DNA from: Adiantum capillus-veneris
Taxonomy: Eukaryota; Streptophyta; Polypodiopsida; Polypodiales; Pteridaceae
Direction: 5' to 3'
DNA: 64,000 nucleotides
Assembly: GCA_014529385.2 (NCBI GenBank)
Contig: CM043966.1
Span: 42,381,537 to 42,445,536, forward strand
Shown here in pieces: positions 11,715 to 23,105 of this stretch; position 1 is the first letter of the stretch, and every line of letters starts with the position of its first letter. The position numbers and the translations under genes were made by a program. Below the pieces are notes generated by a model. It ran no database searches. It had not been told where the DNA came from and worked only from the letters and a program-made list of their open reading frames with translations.

Positions 11715-12350
11715 ATGTTGCAAGCCTATGAGGATAGACTGGAGAACCAAAATTTGGAGCAAAGATTGTTGAATTATCCACATCTTGAATTCAAAACCAA
11801 ACAAATGGAGATGTGTAAGGAGCTCATAGAGATTTCCCAAGCTATAATACTGCCAGAAACCTTGAAAATTCTGGAGCAAAAAAAATATGTTCTTGAAAAG
11901 GTAAAAAGAAGTGCACTCGAGGAAAACAATGCAGACGGACTAATCAAAATCCATGGGTTTTGTAATGATTGTGGGTGGGAACACCTACACAAACATTATT
12001 CTAATAACCCATACAATATGATCAAATCAAAAATAGTACAAGAAGAAGGACCATTGGAGGCGAGGGTTGCAACGAACACCACAGATGAGGCTAAATTTCT
12101 TGAGATGCCGCCAATTCCTCAGGTGGAAGAACTATGGCCACGTTCTCTATGGGAGACAATCAAAAATACAAAGGATGGAAGTGCCACATTTCTATCGACA
12201 CCAATCACTAAGATCAATATGGATTATGAAATCTATTCGAGGAACCAGTCATTATATGGAGATGCATGTATGGAAGTATCTAGGGAGAGCAAAGCAGCAA
12301 CTATAAGGGCTCTTCCATCCTTTATAGGGGAACACAAAACAAATTCTTAA
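11715..12350 (+). pseudogene. Element B gag-PR linker ORF with a degenerate zinc finger
   Basis: The 211-codon open frame is among the longest in B. It begins with a charged, coiled-coil-like region (YEDRLENQNLEQRLLNYP, KTKQMEMCKELIE), then has FCNDCGWEHLHKHY. This fits a third C-x2-C-x3-H-x4-C knuckle in which the last cysteine is tyrosine. The rest is hydrophilic with no recognised fold. It lies between gag zinc knuckles and the protease-like frame, so it is probably gag-PR spacer. Whether it was translated in frame with gag cannot be decided, because the 11345-11715 link has stops. Confidence 0.45.
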
Positions 12351-12490
12351 GTAGAAATCATACCATCTCAGTGGAATCCAATTCCACAGATGACAGATAC
12401 TAAGAGTTTACATGATTTGTTATCTTCTCCTATTAGATGTACATTACTCTTGCTGAAATTCTAAGAATCAAACCACATTCGTGGTAGCAA

Positions 12491-13100
12491 ATGAGAGAAA
12501 ACTTGCAAAAAATGGGACTGAAAATCAATTCAAAAGATAATCTTGTAGGTGAAATCATAGAGACAAATCAATGGATAAGGTGGGTGACTATTACAAAGGT
12601 GACAGAAGGGAACACTACCTTACCGCTAGAGTACAAGGGAGTCAAGACGATATCAATACTTGACAGTGGAGTTGGAGTATCCCCAATGTTACAAAAAGAA
12701 TTTGGAGAAATAGAGTAGACCAGCTCTTAGGAAAACATGCATGAAATTGCATGTAGCAAAGAGGTATGTGGGAAGACTCTTAGGAATGTTGGAACAAGTC
12801 ATTTTATCCTCTTGCACAATAGAGTGCTTTTGCCATAGTTGATTTTGATAAAGGCGACAACTTTTAAGTCATTTTATGGAGACCATCCATGCATCACCTC
12901 CAAATGGTTCAAGATTGGTGCTACAACCCATCTCTATTTGCGGAATAAGGGTATCACAACCAGGGTCAGTATGAAGGATCATAGTTACAAGGATGTCAGT
13001 CACACCCCGATAGAAGACTTTGGTGTAACTAATCACTCCAGGACATGGTTCTTTCCTCATCAAGGTATTTATTTCCAATGTAATCTACATGAACCATGAT
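12491..13100 (+). pseudogene. Element B retropepsin-like protease
   Basis: The 75-codon frame at 12491-12718 contains LPLEYKGVKTISILDSGVGV. The ILDSG box is the catalytic aspartate site of retroviral-type aspartic proteases (normally D-S/T-G-A). Downstream pieces in shifted frames (CMKLHVAKRYVGRLLGMLEQ near 12735, and KDHSYKDVSHTPIEDF near 12973) look like the second half of an extended Ty3 protease domain. At least two frameshifts and a stop at 12716 break it. Similarity to B ends near 13.1 kb with no RT, so the element is truncated here. Confidence 0.55.
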
Positions 13101-13724
13101 CTTGAGCTCACTAGGTCTATCTTCTATTTCAGCGCAATAACAATCTATACCATCTCTGTAAATTTTGACATCCTTTTTATTTTCAAACTCATATTGTAAG
13201 TGCAAAAGTTTCATGGTTGGTGTTTAATGTGATGGTCCCGCTCCCATTTTGATTTCCTCCTTGAAACTCACACTTTGGATCCCCCAGCCATATAGGTATA
13301 AGATCTCTTTGAAGAAGTATCAAAGAGACTTTCCTCCAAAATCGGCTCTAAAGTAGGTATAGTCCCTTGATTGACGCTTCCCTCTATAGAAATATGGCTT
13401 GATTGGTCTCTAGCAGTAGGGTTTCTATTCTAAAAAAACTTGCTTGATCACAAATACATCAAGAAAATTAATCTTGCAAAATTGTGACTTGCTACCTTTT
13501 ATGGTGCATTCTTCCCTTCGACCGATAGCACAGAGTGTTGTAGACCCTAGTTCCCATAATCTGTACAAATTCACTTGGTGGTTATAACTACCACACTTTC
13601 GACACAAAATACTATTTTGCTTGTAATATGCACAAATCAACTTCGAATTGAGTTTTGAAAACACCACTATGCTCCTAGGGACTAGTGCTAACTCTAGTAT
13701 CATTCTGAGCTTACTTTGACACAA
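13029..13724 (-). pseudogene. Decayed minus-strand ORF with a zinc-knuckle-like motif
   Basis: Minus frames 13425-13724 and 13029-13214 hold LCRKCGSYNHQVNLY, a C-x2-C-x4-H-x4-C knuckle in which the last cysteine is tyrosine, followed by a Ser/Lys region and LKIMVHVDYIGNKYLDEE. It could be the nucleic-acid-binding tail of a LINE ORF1 or of another gag; I see no RT or endonuclease next to it. It overlaps the last part of B protease on the other strand, which marks the B breakpoint somewhere at 13.03-13.10 kb. Confidence 0.3.
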
Positions 13725-13733
13725 GAAGGGGTA

Positions 13734-14820
13734 ATGGATTGCAATCCATATGCCCCAGTGTCAGAATCTTTTGAAACTTGGCATAAAAGTCTCCCACAGT
13801 CTCTTGATCCCTATTATGTGAATTTTATGTGGTTTTAATCCCTTTTATTCATCCAAAAGTCATTTTCTAGATTTGTTTGATAGTTTTTGGCCTTGAATGA
13901 CTCTTGTCCTACTTAGACCCACTCCTTGAAGGATTTTGGTACACTTGGTTTTGAATAAGTTGTTTGTGTTGGTCTCTACTATAAGGTTGTATGGTCTTTC
14001 TTTCAAAATTTAGCCGGGGACATGGATCACGATCCATGTTCCATCAGATTTGAACCCCAAATTTGTCTTGGTGATCACGTGCAATCTAACAAGTAGACCC
14101 CACCACTTATTTTTTAGATTTGGAAATTTTTTCTTTATCAAAAGCCAAATTTTGTCTCTCTTGCGGTTTTCACTTGCAATTGATATTCTGGGGATTGGGT
14201 CAGCTTTTTGTGGTTTTTTGCTATTGTCCCCTTTACAAAAGTTATCCCAAATATTGTCAGCTACTCGATGCTTCAATCTCAACTTTAGATGTATAAGGGG
14301 GTCATGGATCATGATCCATATTTCATCACATCTGAACATGAAATTTTTTCAATTGTATGCATGTACCCTATAGAGGTTAAATTTCCACTTATTTTTTAAT
14401 TTGGATTCAAAAAAGTCAAAAAGGCCCAATTTTTGTCTATTTACAAGGTTTTTATGCCTTTTTCCAATTTATTTATTTTGATGAGTTTATGTGTCACTTT
14501 TTGACCAAAAGGGTATATCTAGTGTCCTAGCATCTCAGAGGACCCTTTAGTATCAGTTTCTGCCAAAATTGCCTCAGGTTGTCATGGATAGCAATCCATG
14601 TTCCTGCACCTTTTGGCTTGAAACATTCTAGATCAACTCTCCCTTGCTTGTTTTACCCCCTTTTGCATTTATTTTTGGGTTTGTATCTGCCTTTGAGTTC
14701 TGACCATCAAATTTTCTAATTTCACAGTTTATGGTCTCAGCTACCACATTATGGTTTTGACAATTTTTTTCCTGATCTACTGACATGCGCAAAGCGAAAA
14801 GGACCCCAATGGCCTCAAAC
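13734..14820. repeat. Degenerate tandem repeat, 280-288 bp period, with a 16-bp palindrome
   Basis: The palindrome ATGGAT-N4-ATCCAT recurs at 13734-13749, 14022-14037, 14304-14319 and 14584-14599, that is every 288, 282 and 280 bp. Between palindromes units 2 and 3 share a stretch CACTTATTTTTTA followed by a GGCCAAATTTTGTCT-like run. The rest is diverged and T-rich. The array ends where the Tat1 LTR begins. Whether it is an old satellite or a duplicated transposon end is unclear. Confidence 0.6.
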
Positions 14821-14822
14821 GT

Positions 14823-16371
14823 TGATGGGGGCTTTTCACAAGCCAAGCTCCCATACCCCTCTTCTCTCGTCCCCACCCCATGAAAACCCCCTCTTAGGGA
14901 GGGAGTGATAAAAGGCATTGGAAAAAGTAAGAAAAAAAATAAAGTATGATTATGTAAATATATAAGAAAGGTAAAATAGGCCACCTCATGCCTGCGGGGT
15001 AGCCCATCCCCACCTTGCCTCCTTTTTCTTCATTGTTGCCCCGCCGGGTGTCCCTTTTCCTCTCCTCCACTCAAAAGGTCAACCCCCTCTCTCTTCCCCT
15101 TGTCCTTTCTCCTTTCTCTCTCCCCTCAAGCTACCCCACCTCTCACCAATAATGCATTATAACTCACCAATAATGCACCCTAACTCACATGCAACTTACC
15201 CTATCTTTCAAAATAGTATACCCCACCCCCTCTTTCTCTCTCCTATCATATCCCATGACCCAAATACCCCCCTCTCTGTCTAAAGGGCACCATGTCTCTT
15301 GTCTTGTAGCTAAATAACCTCCCCCACACTCACACACACTCAGTTTCACTCAAAAAGGTGCCCACAGACCCATCCCCACCCGGTGGTTACCTGATTTTTC
15401 TTGTGTTCACACACATCTGCACACAGATTCACCTCTGAACACACTCCCCTCTCTCCCCTCTTGTAATTACTTTATTCTCCATGTCACCTCTCACTTTTTT
15501 TCATCAACCCATCTCTCTCTCTTAGTCTCTCTCTCATGAGACTCCTGTTCTGGCACATATACACACAGCCAGACAAGTGGGGCCCACAGTCACATGGCCT
15601 ATGTAGATAATGATTTCTTCATTTCTAAATTCTATAATTTCTCCCCCCCCTCCTCCCCTATATAAAGAGGGGTCACCATCGCACAAAAACACACAACATC
15701 ACCAAAGAACACACTATGCACTGTGTGTGCCTCGTGCACACACACACACCCACACCATCATTATCACCGCAATCACCATGCTTGTCTTGAGCATGACCTC
15801 TACACCCTTGGCTATGGAAGATGAAGGGCAACTAAATGAAGGATGATGGCCATAATCCTCGTGCGAGTCTTCGCCATCAACTCCCACCTATCCGCCATGT
15901 GCTCTACCACTCTCTCCCTTCTCATTCCCCTACCCTATGCTCCCCATTTCATCGCCTAATTCTCTAAATAAAGCTTGAAGTTTTGTGAGTATGTTTTCTT
16001 GCAATGTTTTACCCATGTGAGGTGTGCGGAATCGCCACCTAATCTTGTGTTTTGGAGTGAGCTTGTGTATGTGTGAAGGGTGTGCGGATTCGCCATCCTT
16101 TTGTGATGCCTAAGTACTAAGCCGCTATACCCCCTCCCTCACTCTCTCTCTCTCTCACACTTGATCTCATTCCCTTTCCTTTTCATCATTACTCCCAAGC
16201 ATCCATCTCTCTTGGATGAAAACTTTGTTATGGTGGTGTGTTGTTTGCGTCCTAGCCGCTGAAGCTAGGTGGTGCCCCCTGTTTGCTTTACCATGACAGG
16301 CTCGAGGCACGCCATTCGGTCCCCGGTGTTTTAGAGGCCGTCGGGGTTCCGGGTTCGCTTTTCTCCCGTCA
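14823..16371 (+). repeat. Tat1 5' LTR
   Basis: Starts TGATGGGGGC, ends TTCTCCCGTCA, giving the imperfect terminal inverted repeat TGAYGGG. It is very similar to 32314-33905; the main difference is a CT tract (about 20 bp here, about 60 bp in the 3' LTR). A TATA box lies at 15659-15666 and an AATAAA signal near 15967, so U3, R and U5 can be laid out as about 0.84 kb, 0.3 kb and 0.4 kb. C-rich and CT-rich U3. Confidence 0.9.
15659..15666 (+). promoter_or_regulatory. TATA box of Tat1 5' LTR
   Basis: TATATAAA followed by GAGGGG and a CA-rich leader, at the same place in the 3' LTR (33147-33154). This is the likely start of the element RNA, about 25-30 bp downstream. Confidence 0.6.
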
Positions 16372-16373
16372 TT

Positions 16374-16440
16374 TGGTGCCCCCACGGGGGATCGAACTCC
16401 AGACCTTCAGTTTACAAGACTGAAACCCTTAAACTATTGT
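16374..16440 (+). other. Extended primer-binding site complementary to tRNA-Thr(UGU)
   Basis: Starts TGGTGCCCCCACGGGGGATC three bases after the LTR. Read on the minus strand, the site continues beyond the usual 12-18 nt as a tRNA 3' half. It has an anticodon arm TCAGT-CTTGTAA-ACTGA with anticodon TGT (Thr), variable loop AGGTC, T-loop TTCGATC, 3' acceptor strand TGGGGGC, discriminator A and CCA. The D-arm side is degenerate. CCA is not encoded in nuclear tRNA genes, so its presence beside an LTR points to copying of a mature tRNA, not to a chance tRNA gene. Confidence 0.7.
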
Positions 16441-16442
16441 GA

Positions 16443-16886
16443 ATGGATGAATGGCTAGAAGGATTTGCTAATTGGACGACAGAAGAAGAAGAGCTCCAAG
16501 CACAACTAGACGAACTCCGCATCTCCATCGAAGCTCGAGTGCCAGGCGTAACGGTAATCGATTTGCAGTGGGAGAGTGGATATACATAGGCCAAGTGCCA
16601 AGAAGAAGAAGGAGAAGGTCGAAACCATGTCCGCAACCTACAACCAACCCACAACAACAAAATGGAAGGAGCTCTACACAATAGAGAATCAACACTATTC
16701 TACTTTGAGAATCGGGTAACTCAAGTCACCGAGGTAATTATCACAGTCAGTTTTCAAGTCGCACCTGATGATGCAGCACAGATAACGGAATCATTGGCTC
16801 ACACTCTCACTAGAGAAACTAGGGATCTACTGAGTTTGTTTCAGGAAAGAACACCACCCTCTCCCACAAGCTTGGACAGTGACTAA
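16443..16886 (+). pseudogene. Tat1 leader ORF / gag N-terminal region
   Basis: ATG at 16443, directly after the primer site, opens a frame reading MDEWLEGFANWTTEEEEL and an acidic coiled-coil-like helix. A TAG near 16587 interrupts it, and the same frame continues to 16886 with VAPDDAAQITESLAHTLTRE. No known domain. Position suggests either the gag N-terminus or a separate leader protein. It is in another frame from the main gag at 17206, with about 300 bp of apparently non-coding DNA between them. Confidence 0.45.
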
Positions 16887-17205
16887 GCACCTGTAAGCTT
16901 CACATGAATCAGTACAACCTACCTCAAGACATATCACACTTACCAACACGTGTATGCTCAATCAAGGTAATACTGGATTTGAAGGCTCGCTACTAGCACG
17001 TCATTGACACCATGCTGGGTGGGGAGCGGTTTTTGGAGGTTCTGGCATCAGATCAGCCATTTGTCTTAACTTTGGTACAAGGCAATGTACCGTTTGAAGT
17101 TTTAATCTATGTCCTAGTATAAGAGGGTATACACGCCTCCTTGTAAAGAAGAAAAAAACTTTTGCAAGTTAAGCAGTGTGTCTTTCTAGCTCTCTCTTAG
17201 TAATC

Positions 17206-18540
17206 ATGGCAAGTGTAGCATTTCCAACATTTAAAGGAAAGAAGGGGGAGGATTTGGTAACAGACTTCCTAGATGACTTTGAAGTAACATGTGTAGTGAG
17301 CAACAAAGATACGGATGAATCCCGGGTTAGAATCTTTAAGCATCTCATGAAGCTAGAAGCTAGATCATGGTACAATGCACTTCCACAAGCAACCAAGGAT
17401 GACTGGGAACCCTTAAAAACCGCTTTTAAGAGGCGCTTTGGGGGAGGTACCACTTCAGAAAAGTTGTGGGACAAGTTGAGAGACTTGAAGCAGGAGGGTC
17501 TTTTAGAATATGCCACCTATGAGTCCAAATTTTTGGATTTGTGGGAACGGTGGGTTGAGTCACTGGCTAGGGGGGAAGCTGCACCCGATTTCCTTAAAAA
17601 AGATCGGTTCACGCATGGCGTATAGCCGCTTCTCAAGGAGAAGGTGAAAGGTAGATTCCCGGCTACGTACGAGTTAGCCATTGAGATTGCTCGCCTTAAA
17701 GACAAGAAGCTGCGAATGAAAGCCAAAGAAACCGAGTCAACAGAATCAGGAACATCACATTGACCAGCAACTACGACAACCACCATTCCACCACCACCAC
17801 CGGCTCTTGGGGTAAGAGATGACCAACAAGATATGTTGGCCCATATTACTGACCATTTGCAGAATTTGTCTGTCCACTTAATACAACAAGGGAGGAGTCA
17901 AGAAAGAGATCAAGACCCTGGAAGAGCACGACGACAAAACAGGGAGTATCATTGCTACAACTGCGGAGAAGACGGTCACGGTATGTACTACTGTCCCAAA
18001 CCACGACAAAACTATAATAGAGGAGGTAGGAGGAACCAATCGTCACCCCCTAGAGAAAGAACACCCCCACCCCGAGCACCACCCCCACCAACACAAATTC
18101 TACGTCCACCCCAGACACCACTACAAGCATCCATCCCACCTCTTCCACCAACCCCACCACCTGATCGCCCTGTAAACATCATAAGGCTAGAAGAGAAAGG
18201 AAAAGCCATAGTAGTGGATCCACCCAGAGCAAAGGAGAGGGACAAGGGTAAGGAAAAGGTAACCTTTTTAGAACCACTTGAAGCCATGACTGTGAAAAGA
18301 GCTAGGAGGGAGAAAGCTACACAATCAGATGATGAGAGAAGCCTGAGAGGAGAAACTAGCAAGAGGCCATCCAGGCCACGACGGAAATTGGGCATCACCG
18401 ACTTCCAGCTAGGGGAAAGTTCTAAGCCCTATGATCTAACATTGGATGTGGCAGAGCAAGGACCGAAGATTACATGGCCACAGCTGCTACATCTTGCACC
18501 AAAAGTAAGGCGACAATGGTCTAAAATGGTAAGTACAAGA
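17206..18540 (+). pseudogene. Tat1 gag
   Basis: The frame beginning MASVAFPTFKGKKGEDLV continues through the retrotransposon gag domain (LEARSWYNALPQATKDDWEP, LKTAFKRRFGGG, YESKFLDLWERW). After two in-frame stops (TAG 17623, TGA 17761) it gives a Pro-rich hinge and a classical zinc knuckle CYNCGEDGHGMYYC near 17953-17994, C-x2-C-x4-H-x4-C. A long Pro/Arg/Lys/Glu region follows. Capsid self-assembly and RNA binding are the expected roles. I place the start at 17206 because the gag homology begins there; an upstream ATG in the same frame (17176) adds ten residues. Confidence 0.8.
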
Positions 18541-20044
18541 CGCTCCAAAACAAAGGTAGCCGGAGCAATTTCGGGATGCAACATGGATGACATCCTTCCA
18601 ATTGTCGACGTAAACATAAAAGGAAAGAGGGTTGGAAACACCTACATTGATGGAGGTGCACAAATCTGTGTAATGAGCGAAGCTATGATGCTTCGATTAG
18701 GGCTCGAGGTTGACAGGCCTTCTCCATGCAAGGCAAAGATGGAAAACAACGCAAAAGTAAAGTGTGTGGGTGTGGTAATTAAGTGCCGTGAAAATCAAAG
18801 CTTTCAACACTGAGGTAGAGGTAGATGTTTTTGTAATGCCTACTAAGGGGGAGGGCTATCCACTAATTTTGGGAAGGCCAATGCTGATGGCCATGAAGGC
18901 AAAACAGGACTGGGGTACTGGCCTTCTACGCATGACCGGTAAGAAAGGGGAGACAATCTACTACGACATGAGGATTGGCAAGCAGAAGCAAATGAATCTG
19001 GAAACATCGGCAGATGAAACCACTAGCGAATCTTCCAGTTCTGAGGAGGAGGCCACATCCACCGACGAAAGTGACAGTTCCATTGATATGATGGGTATCA
19101 TTATGAAGGATCCACAAAGGGTAAGCACAACTGGTGATCCATCACCAAAAGGGAAACCCAATGAAGAGGAGAGAAAATCACCTGGCCTAGGAGGAAGTAG
19201 GTTGAAGGGTATGTTGTCTACGGAATTAACACTTGAGGAGAAAGAGAGTTTTTTGCAAATGTTGATGGGATTTCCTAACCTGTTCATTGACAACTATGAA
19301 AGAATCACAGGCATTACAGTGGTGGAACATCATATTAAGCTGAAGGAAGGGGTAAAACCAGTTGTGCAAAAGCTACAACGATTGGGGGTCATACAAGAAA
19401 AGGCACTCTTGGCCGAGGTAAGGAAACTGCTGGAAGCGGGATTCATCTATCCTGTAAAAAACTCAGAATGGGTGTCACCCGTAGTGGTGACGCCTAAAAA
19501 GAATGGTAAGTGGAGGGTCTGTGTTGACTACAAACCACTAAATGCAGCTACAAAGAGAGACCACTTTCCTCTCCCTTTCTTGGATGAAATTCTGAATGAA
19601 GTAGCGGGTTTTGAATTCTATACCATCTGTGATGGTTATTCTGGATACTTTCAAATACGCATAGCCTTGGAAGATCAGCTAAAAACCACTTTTATCACGC
19701 CATGGGGTTGTTTTGCATACAGGGTTATGCCATTTGGTCTCACAAATGCACCTGCCACATTCCAAAGATATGTCACATATGTTTTTCAACCGTTCTTTGG
19801 AACATCCATAAGAGTGTTCATTGATGATTTTTGTATATATAGCTCCCGTATTTCACATTTAGAAAAGGTAACTGAAGGTTTGGCCAGGTTGCAGAGCCTA
19901 GGTGGACAATTAAATGTGGATAAATGCCACATTGGGGAGAGTAAAGTCATTCTACTAGGCCATGAAATTTCAGCAAAAGGTATCAACGCCGACCCAAGTA
20001 AGGTGTCCACACTCATAGCCCTACCTTCACCAACGACCGCACGT
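18541..20044 (+). pseudogene. Tat1 protease and reverse transcriptase (5' part of split pol)
   Basis: Protease: NTYIDGGAQICVMSE near 18636, with D-G-G in place of the usual D-S/T-G; a one-base frameshift near 18790 lies inside the domain, which ends with LILGRP. An acidic Ser/Glu linker follows. RT: FIYPVKNSEWVSPVVVTPKK, GYSGYFQIRIALEDQ, RVMPFGLTNAPATFQRY and the catalytic box RVFIDDFCIYS, where Phe replaces the usual Tyr. It ends at PSPTTAR near 20043, where the inner element was inserted. The reading frame resumes at 29863 with QLVSFLQKVRYLSRF. Confidence 0.85.
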
Positions 20045-21772
20045 TGTCAAGAAATTTGCTGTCTTGCCAGGAAAGCACCGGGCTTATGGCTGTGAGAGTT
20101 TGTGAGAGAACTCAACAAAAACTATATAAAGGAGTTAAACCATAGATGCCATGAAGACTAGGGTTTGGAAAGAAGTGCAATCAAAGAAGACTCACTCTTT
20201 CTCTCTTGCATTCACACACACAAAGAAAGAACGCAAAAGAGAATGTCAAAACAATACGAAGATGAAAACATCAAGGCTATGGTCATATCGTATCATGGGT
20301 AATATGAAAGGGTTAATGGATGAGTTAATGACATTCAATCTTGGCTGACCAAATAGGCTACGAATTGTTCTTTGGAATTGTAGTTTTGTGCTTACCATAA
20401 TATATATATTTTGTTTAGTGATTGGGATTAATTGTGTGTACAAATCCTCTTGGTTCATAGCAAGATAACTATGCTTACATCAAAAGAAAAATTATAGTCT
20501 ATGAGAGGTAGTATGATGGGATCCGATGATAGAAGTATTTCATTGAGCCTTTCAGGGCCGAAGAGAAACACTATACGTTGTTGAAAGTGTATTTTACGGC
20601 TAATCCATACGTTAATTCTAATAGATCGTACAGAGTGAAAGCGATAGAAATGATCATCATGTGGGTTATTCATCTAGGATAGTATGTGAGAAATGTAGAT
20701 ATGAGAGAAGTGAAGAGATGAGAAGTTTCCCTCCCAAGCCCTATTCTTGCCCGTAGGCAATAAGGATACTGAGGGGAGAGATGTACCTGTAGCAAGAGAA
20801 CCTAGAGAGGATGAATTACTAAGAATGAGAGAGATAGGTTTGGTTAAGGAGATGAGATTAGATACATATATATATATATATATGTTGGATTAGAGATGAA
20901 AATGAAAACAACAAGAAATCAAGAAAACATCAATGTAGAACACATCTTACTTGAAACCCTTCGGCACCATTATTGATGGGAGAGATAAGAAGAGTGGATA
21001 ATTCCACTTTGATTGATACACCAAGTGCAAGACCTTCTTTGATTACAGTTGATCTTCCAAGGTTAGCTTGTTGCAAGAATGGCTAGTCTCCCTCTAGGAG
21101 AAAGTGTAGGCTTGGGCTTATGTTAATGGCTAAGTACAATTAGGCATTACTACTCACTCCCTCGACAATTCCTCTCATCAATGGCTTGAATGCTTGAGTT
21201 CCTTTTCAAGGAAGAAGAGGTCCCCTTTTATAGGTGAAGGGAACCCACAAGGGTTTACACAAGAAGAGAGGAGCCAGTGTGAACAGGAATTGGAAAAGTT
21301 GAAAATGAGCTGTCACTGCATGATGTGGACAGACTGGGGTCCAGTATTTTGATCATATCTTTGAAATCATGCCACCTAGTGTCCCACTAGGATTTGATTC
21401 TCTCCTAGTAGCTATTTAAAAAGAAATATAAGAAAAGTATAAAAAATACATAGAATATATATATATTGGAGTTTACCCTAGATATAGGATCTATCTACGG
21501 TGTGAGATGATAATGAAATAGTAGAAATAAAGAATCAATGCTTTTTGCCCCAAGTTAAAGAGGCGGGGCTATTGATGCTTTTCCCATAGTATTTTCTGAT
21601 GGTAAAGTAAGGATATGTTACCCTTGAGAAAAATAATAGGATGAGATAGAAGGCTTATTATTATACCTAAATATGCATATGTACACTATAGGAAATATAA
21701 TTATGTATCTAAAAAAATACAAGATAAATCTTGTAGCATGTGTTCCCACTATGTACGTGTCACAGCACGACA
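20045..21772 (-). repeat. Inner element 3' LTR (minus-strand element)
   Basis: 1728 bp. Matches 27788-29862 with few substitutions but lacks about 289 bp present there (29163-29450), and has a short TA run (20865-20882) where the other copy has an AT/GT run of about 80 bp. A minus-strand TATA (TATAAAA at 21226-21232) is conserved. Confidence 0.9.
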
Positions 21773-21786
21773 TCCACCCCCTCTAA
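21773..21786 (-). other. Polypurine tract of the inner element
   Basis: Minus strand AGAGGGGGTGGA abuts the LTR start TGTCG. Nearly identical to the tract of family B at 3877-3890. Confidence 0.65.
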
Positions 21787-21830
21787 ACCTGCACATCCTC
21801 CGCTATGTGCCACATTGTCTCTTTGTAAGA

Positions 21831-23105
21831 TTAGACCTCTTGTACATCTTCCTTGTCTTCTTCTTCACTGGATGATTCCAGAGCTTCATGTTCACTTTGA
21901 TCTTCACCTGTGTTTTTCTCTTCTTCCTCATCCATATCTTCTAGATCATTGTCTCCTCTTCTCTTAAACATTTTAATCCTTTTTCCTGCAATGGGAATAT
22001 TTACTTCTGTACCATCTAGTTCAGACAAGCTGTAAGTAGCATTTTCATGCACATGCTTTACAACATACGGTCCAAACCATCTTTTTGAGAACTTACGCAT
22101 GACTGTGTGTTGGTTATCAAGGCTACTATCATACACTAAAACCCAGTCACCTTTGTCAATTGCTTTGCTCCTGAGTCGATGTCGCTTATCAAAATAGTCC
22201 TTGTTTTTCAACCTGGCATTTTTGAGTCGTTCTTTTGCAACTTTAATGTCTCCAGGTCTTCTCTCTAGCTGCCTTATACGCAGTGCAAGGAGATCTTCCC
22301 TACTAAGACCCTCTTGCCAAGGTAGTACATTCCATGTGGGAATTGTATCCTCAATCGGCATCACTGGCTTTTGACCATGCATTAGCTCCGCAGGCATGTA
22401 GCCAGTTACTGAGCTATGTGTTGTACGATCAGCCCATAAAGCATATGGTAACAATTTTGGCCACTCACCAACTCTTCCTTCGCAAGCCTTGGCCAAAGCT
22501 TTGATGATAGGAGGATGCCCTCTTTCACTCTTTCCATTGCCTTCAGGGTTGTAAGCTGTAGTAAGAGAAAGCTTGATCCCTAATCTAGAAAAGAACTCCT
22601 TTGCTTCTTCGGCATCCAGTTCACCTCGATCTGTAGTGATTTTTCCCACACAACCATAACGGCAAATCACCTCATCAAGAAGGAATTTGCACACAACTTC
22701 TGTGGTCTTAGCTCTTAATGCTCTTCCTTCAACCTGGTTAGTTAGGTCCTCTCGTGCAAGAACCAAGTATCTCATCTGCCAGAGTCCTAAAGGCATCGTG
22801 ACTAGATCCACAACCCATTTATAGTGCATGGCTAGTGGATATGTAGGGTGCAATCCATCACGATGTCGAACATTTGAATACATTTGACAAGTTACACATG
22901 ACTCTACAAACTGAGATACATCTTCATACATACCCTTCCACCAGTATTTTTCTTTCAACTTGGAGAAGGTTGCCCACACACCCCTGTGTCCAGCCCATAG
23001 ACTCTCATGAAACTCTTGCATGAGCTTTACTTGAGTCTCTTTTTTACATATAACCCGTTGTGGTGTAGCACCCTTTTTGTTTAGGATGCTTCCACAAGTA
23101 ACCAT
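21831..23105 (-). CDS. Inner element integrase
   Basis: 424 codons. The N-terminal zinc domain has H33, H40, C70 and C73 (ESLWAGHRGV ... CVTC). The catalytic triad is D100 (KWVVDLVTM), D159 (KITTDRGEL) and E194 (GNGKSERGHPPI), 34 residues between the last two. A C-terminal part with RLRSKAIDKGDWVLVYDSS and KRWFGPYVV binds DNA, followed by a very acidic tail. It joins element DNA to host DNA in the nucleus. It overlaps the RT ORF by about 60 bp in another frame. Because sensible integrase sequence (KKGATPQRVICKKETQ) continues upstream only after a shift, the overlap is most simply a one-base indel in an A-run near 23070. Confidence 0.9.
   Translation of the reverse strand: MVTCGSILNKKGATPQRVICKKETQVKLMQEFHESLWAGHRGVWATFSKLKEKYWWKGMYEDVSQFVESCVTCQMYSNVRHRDGLHPTYPLAMHYKWVVDLVTMPLGLWQMRYLVLAREDLTNQVEGRALRAKTTEVVCKFLLDEVICRYGCVGKITTDRGELDAEEAKEFFSRLGIKLSLTTAYNPEGNGKSERGHPPIIKALAKACEGRVGEWPKLLPYALWADRTTHSSVTGYMPAELMHGQKPVMPIEDTIPTWNVLPWQEGLSREDLLALRIRQLERRPGDIKVAKERLKNARLKNKDYFDKRHRLRSKAIDKGDWVLVYDSSLDNQHTVMRKFSKRWFGPYVVKHVHENATYSLSELDGTEVNIPIAGKRIKMFKRRGDNDLEDMDEEEEKNTGEDQSEHEALESSSEEEDKEDVQEV

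Noticed and set aside
14628-14984. 118-codon minus ORF, also seen at 32059-32475
   Set aside because: The shared part lies inside the Tat1 LTRs, antisense; its repetition reflects LTR identity, not a gene.
16374-16440. Genuine nuclear tRNA-Thr gene on the minus strand
   Set aside because: Has encoded CCA, an incomplete D-arm and a mispaired T-stem, and abuts an LTR end where a primer site is expected.
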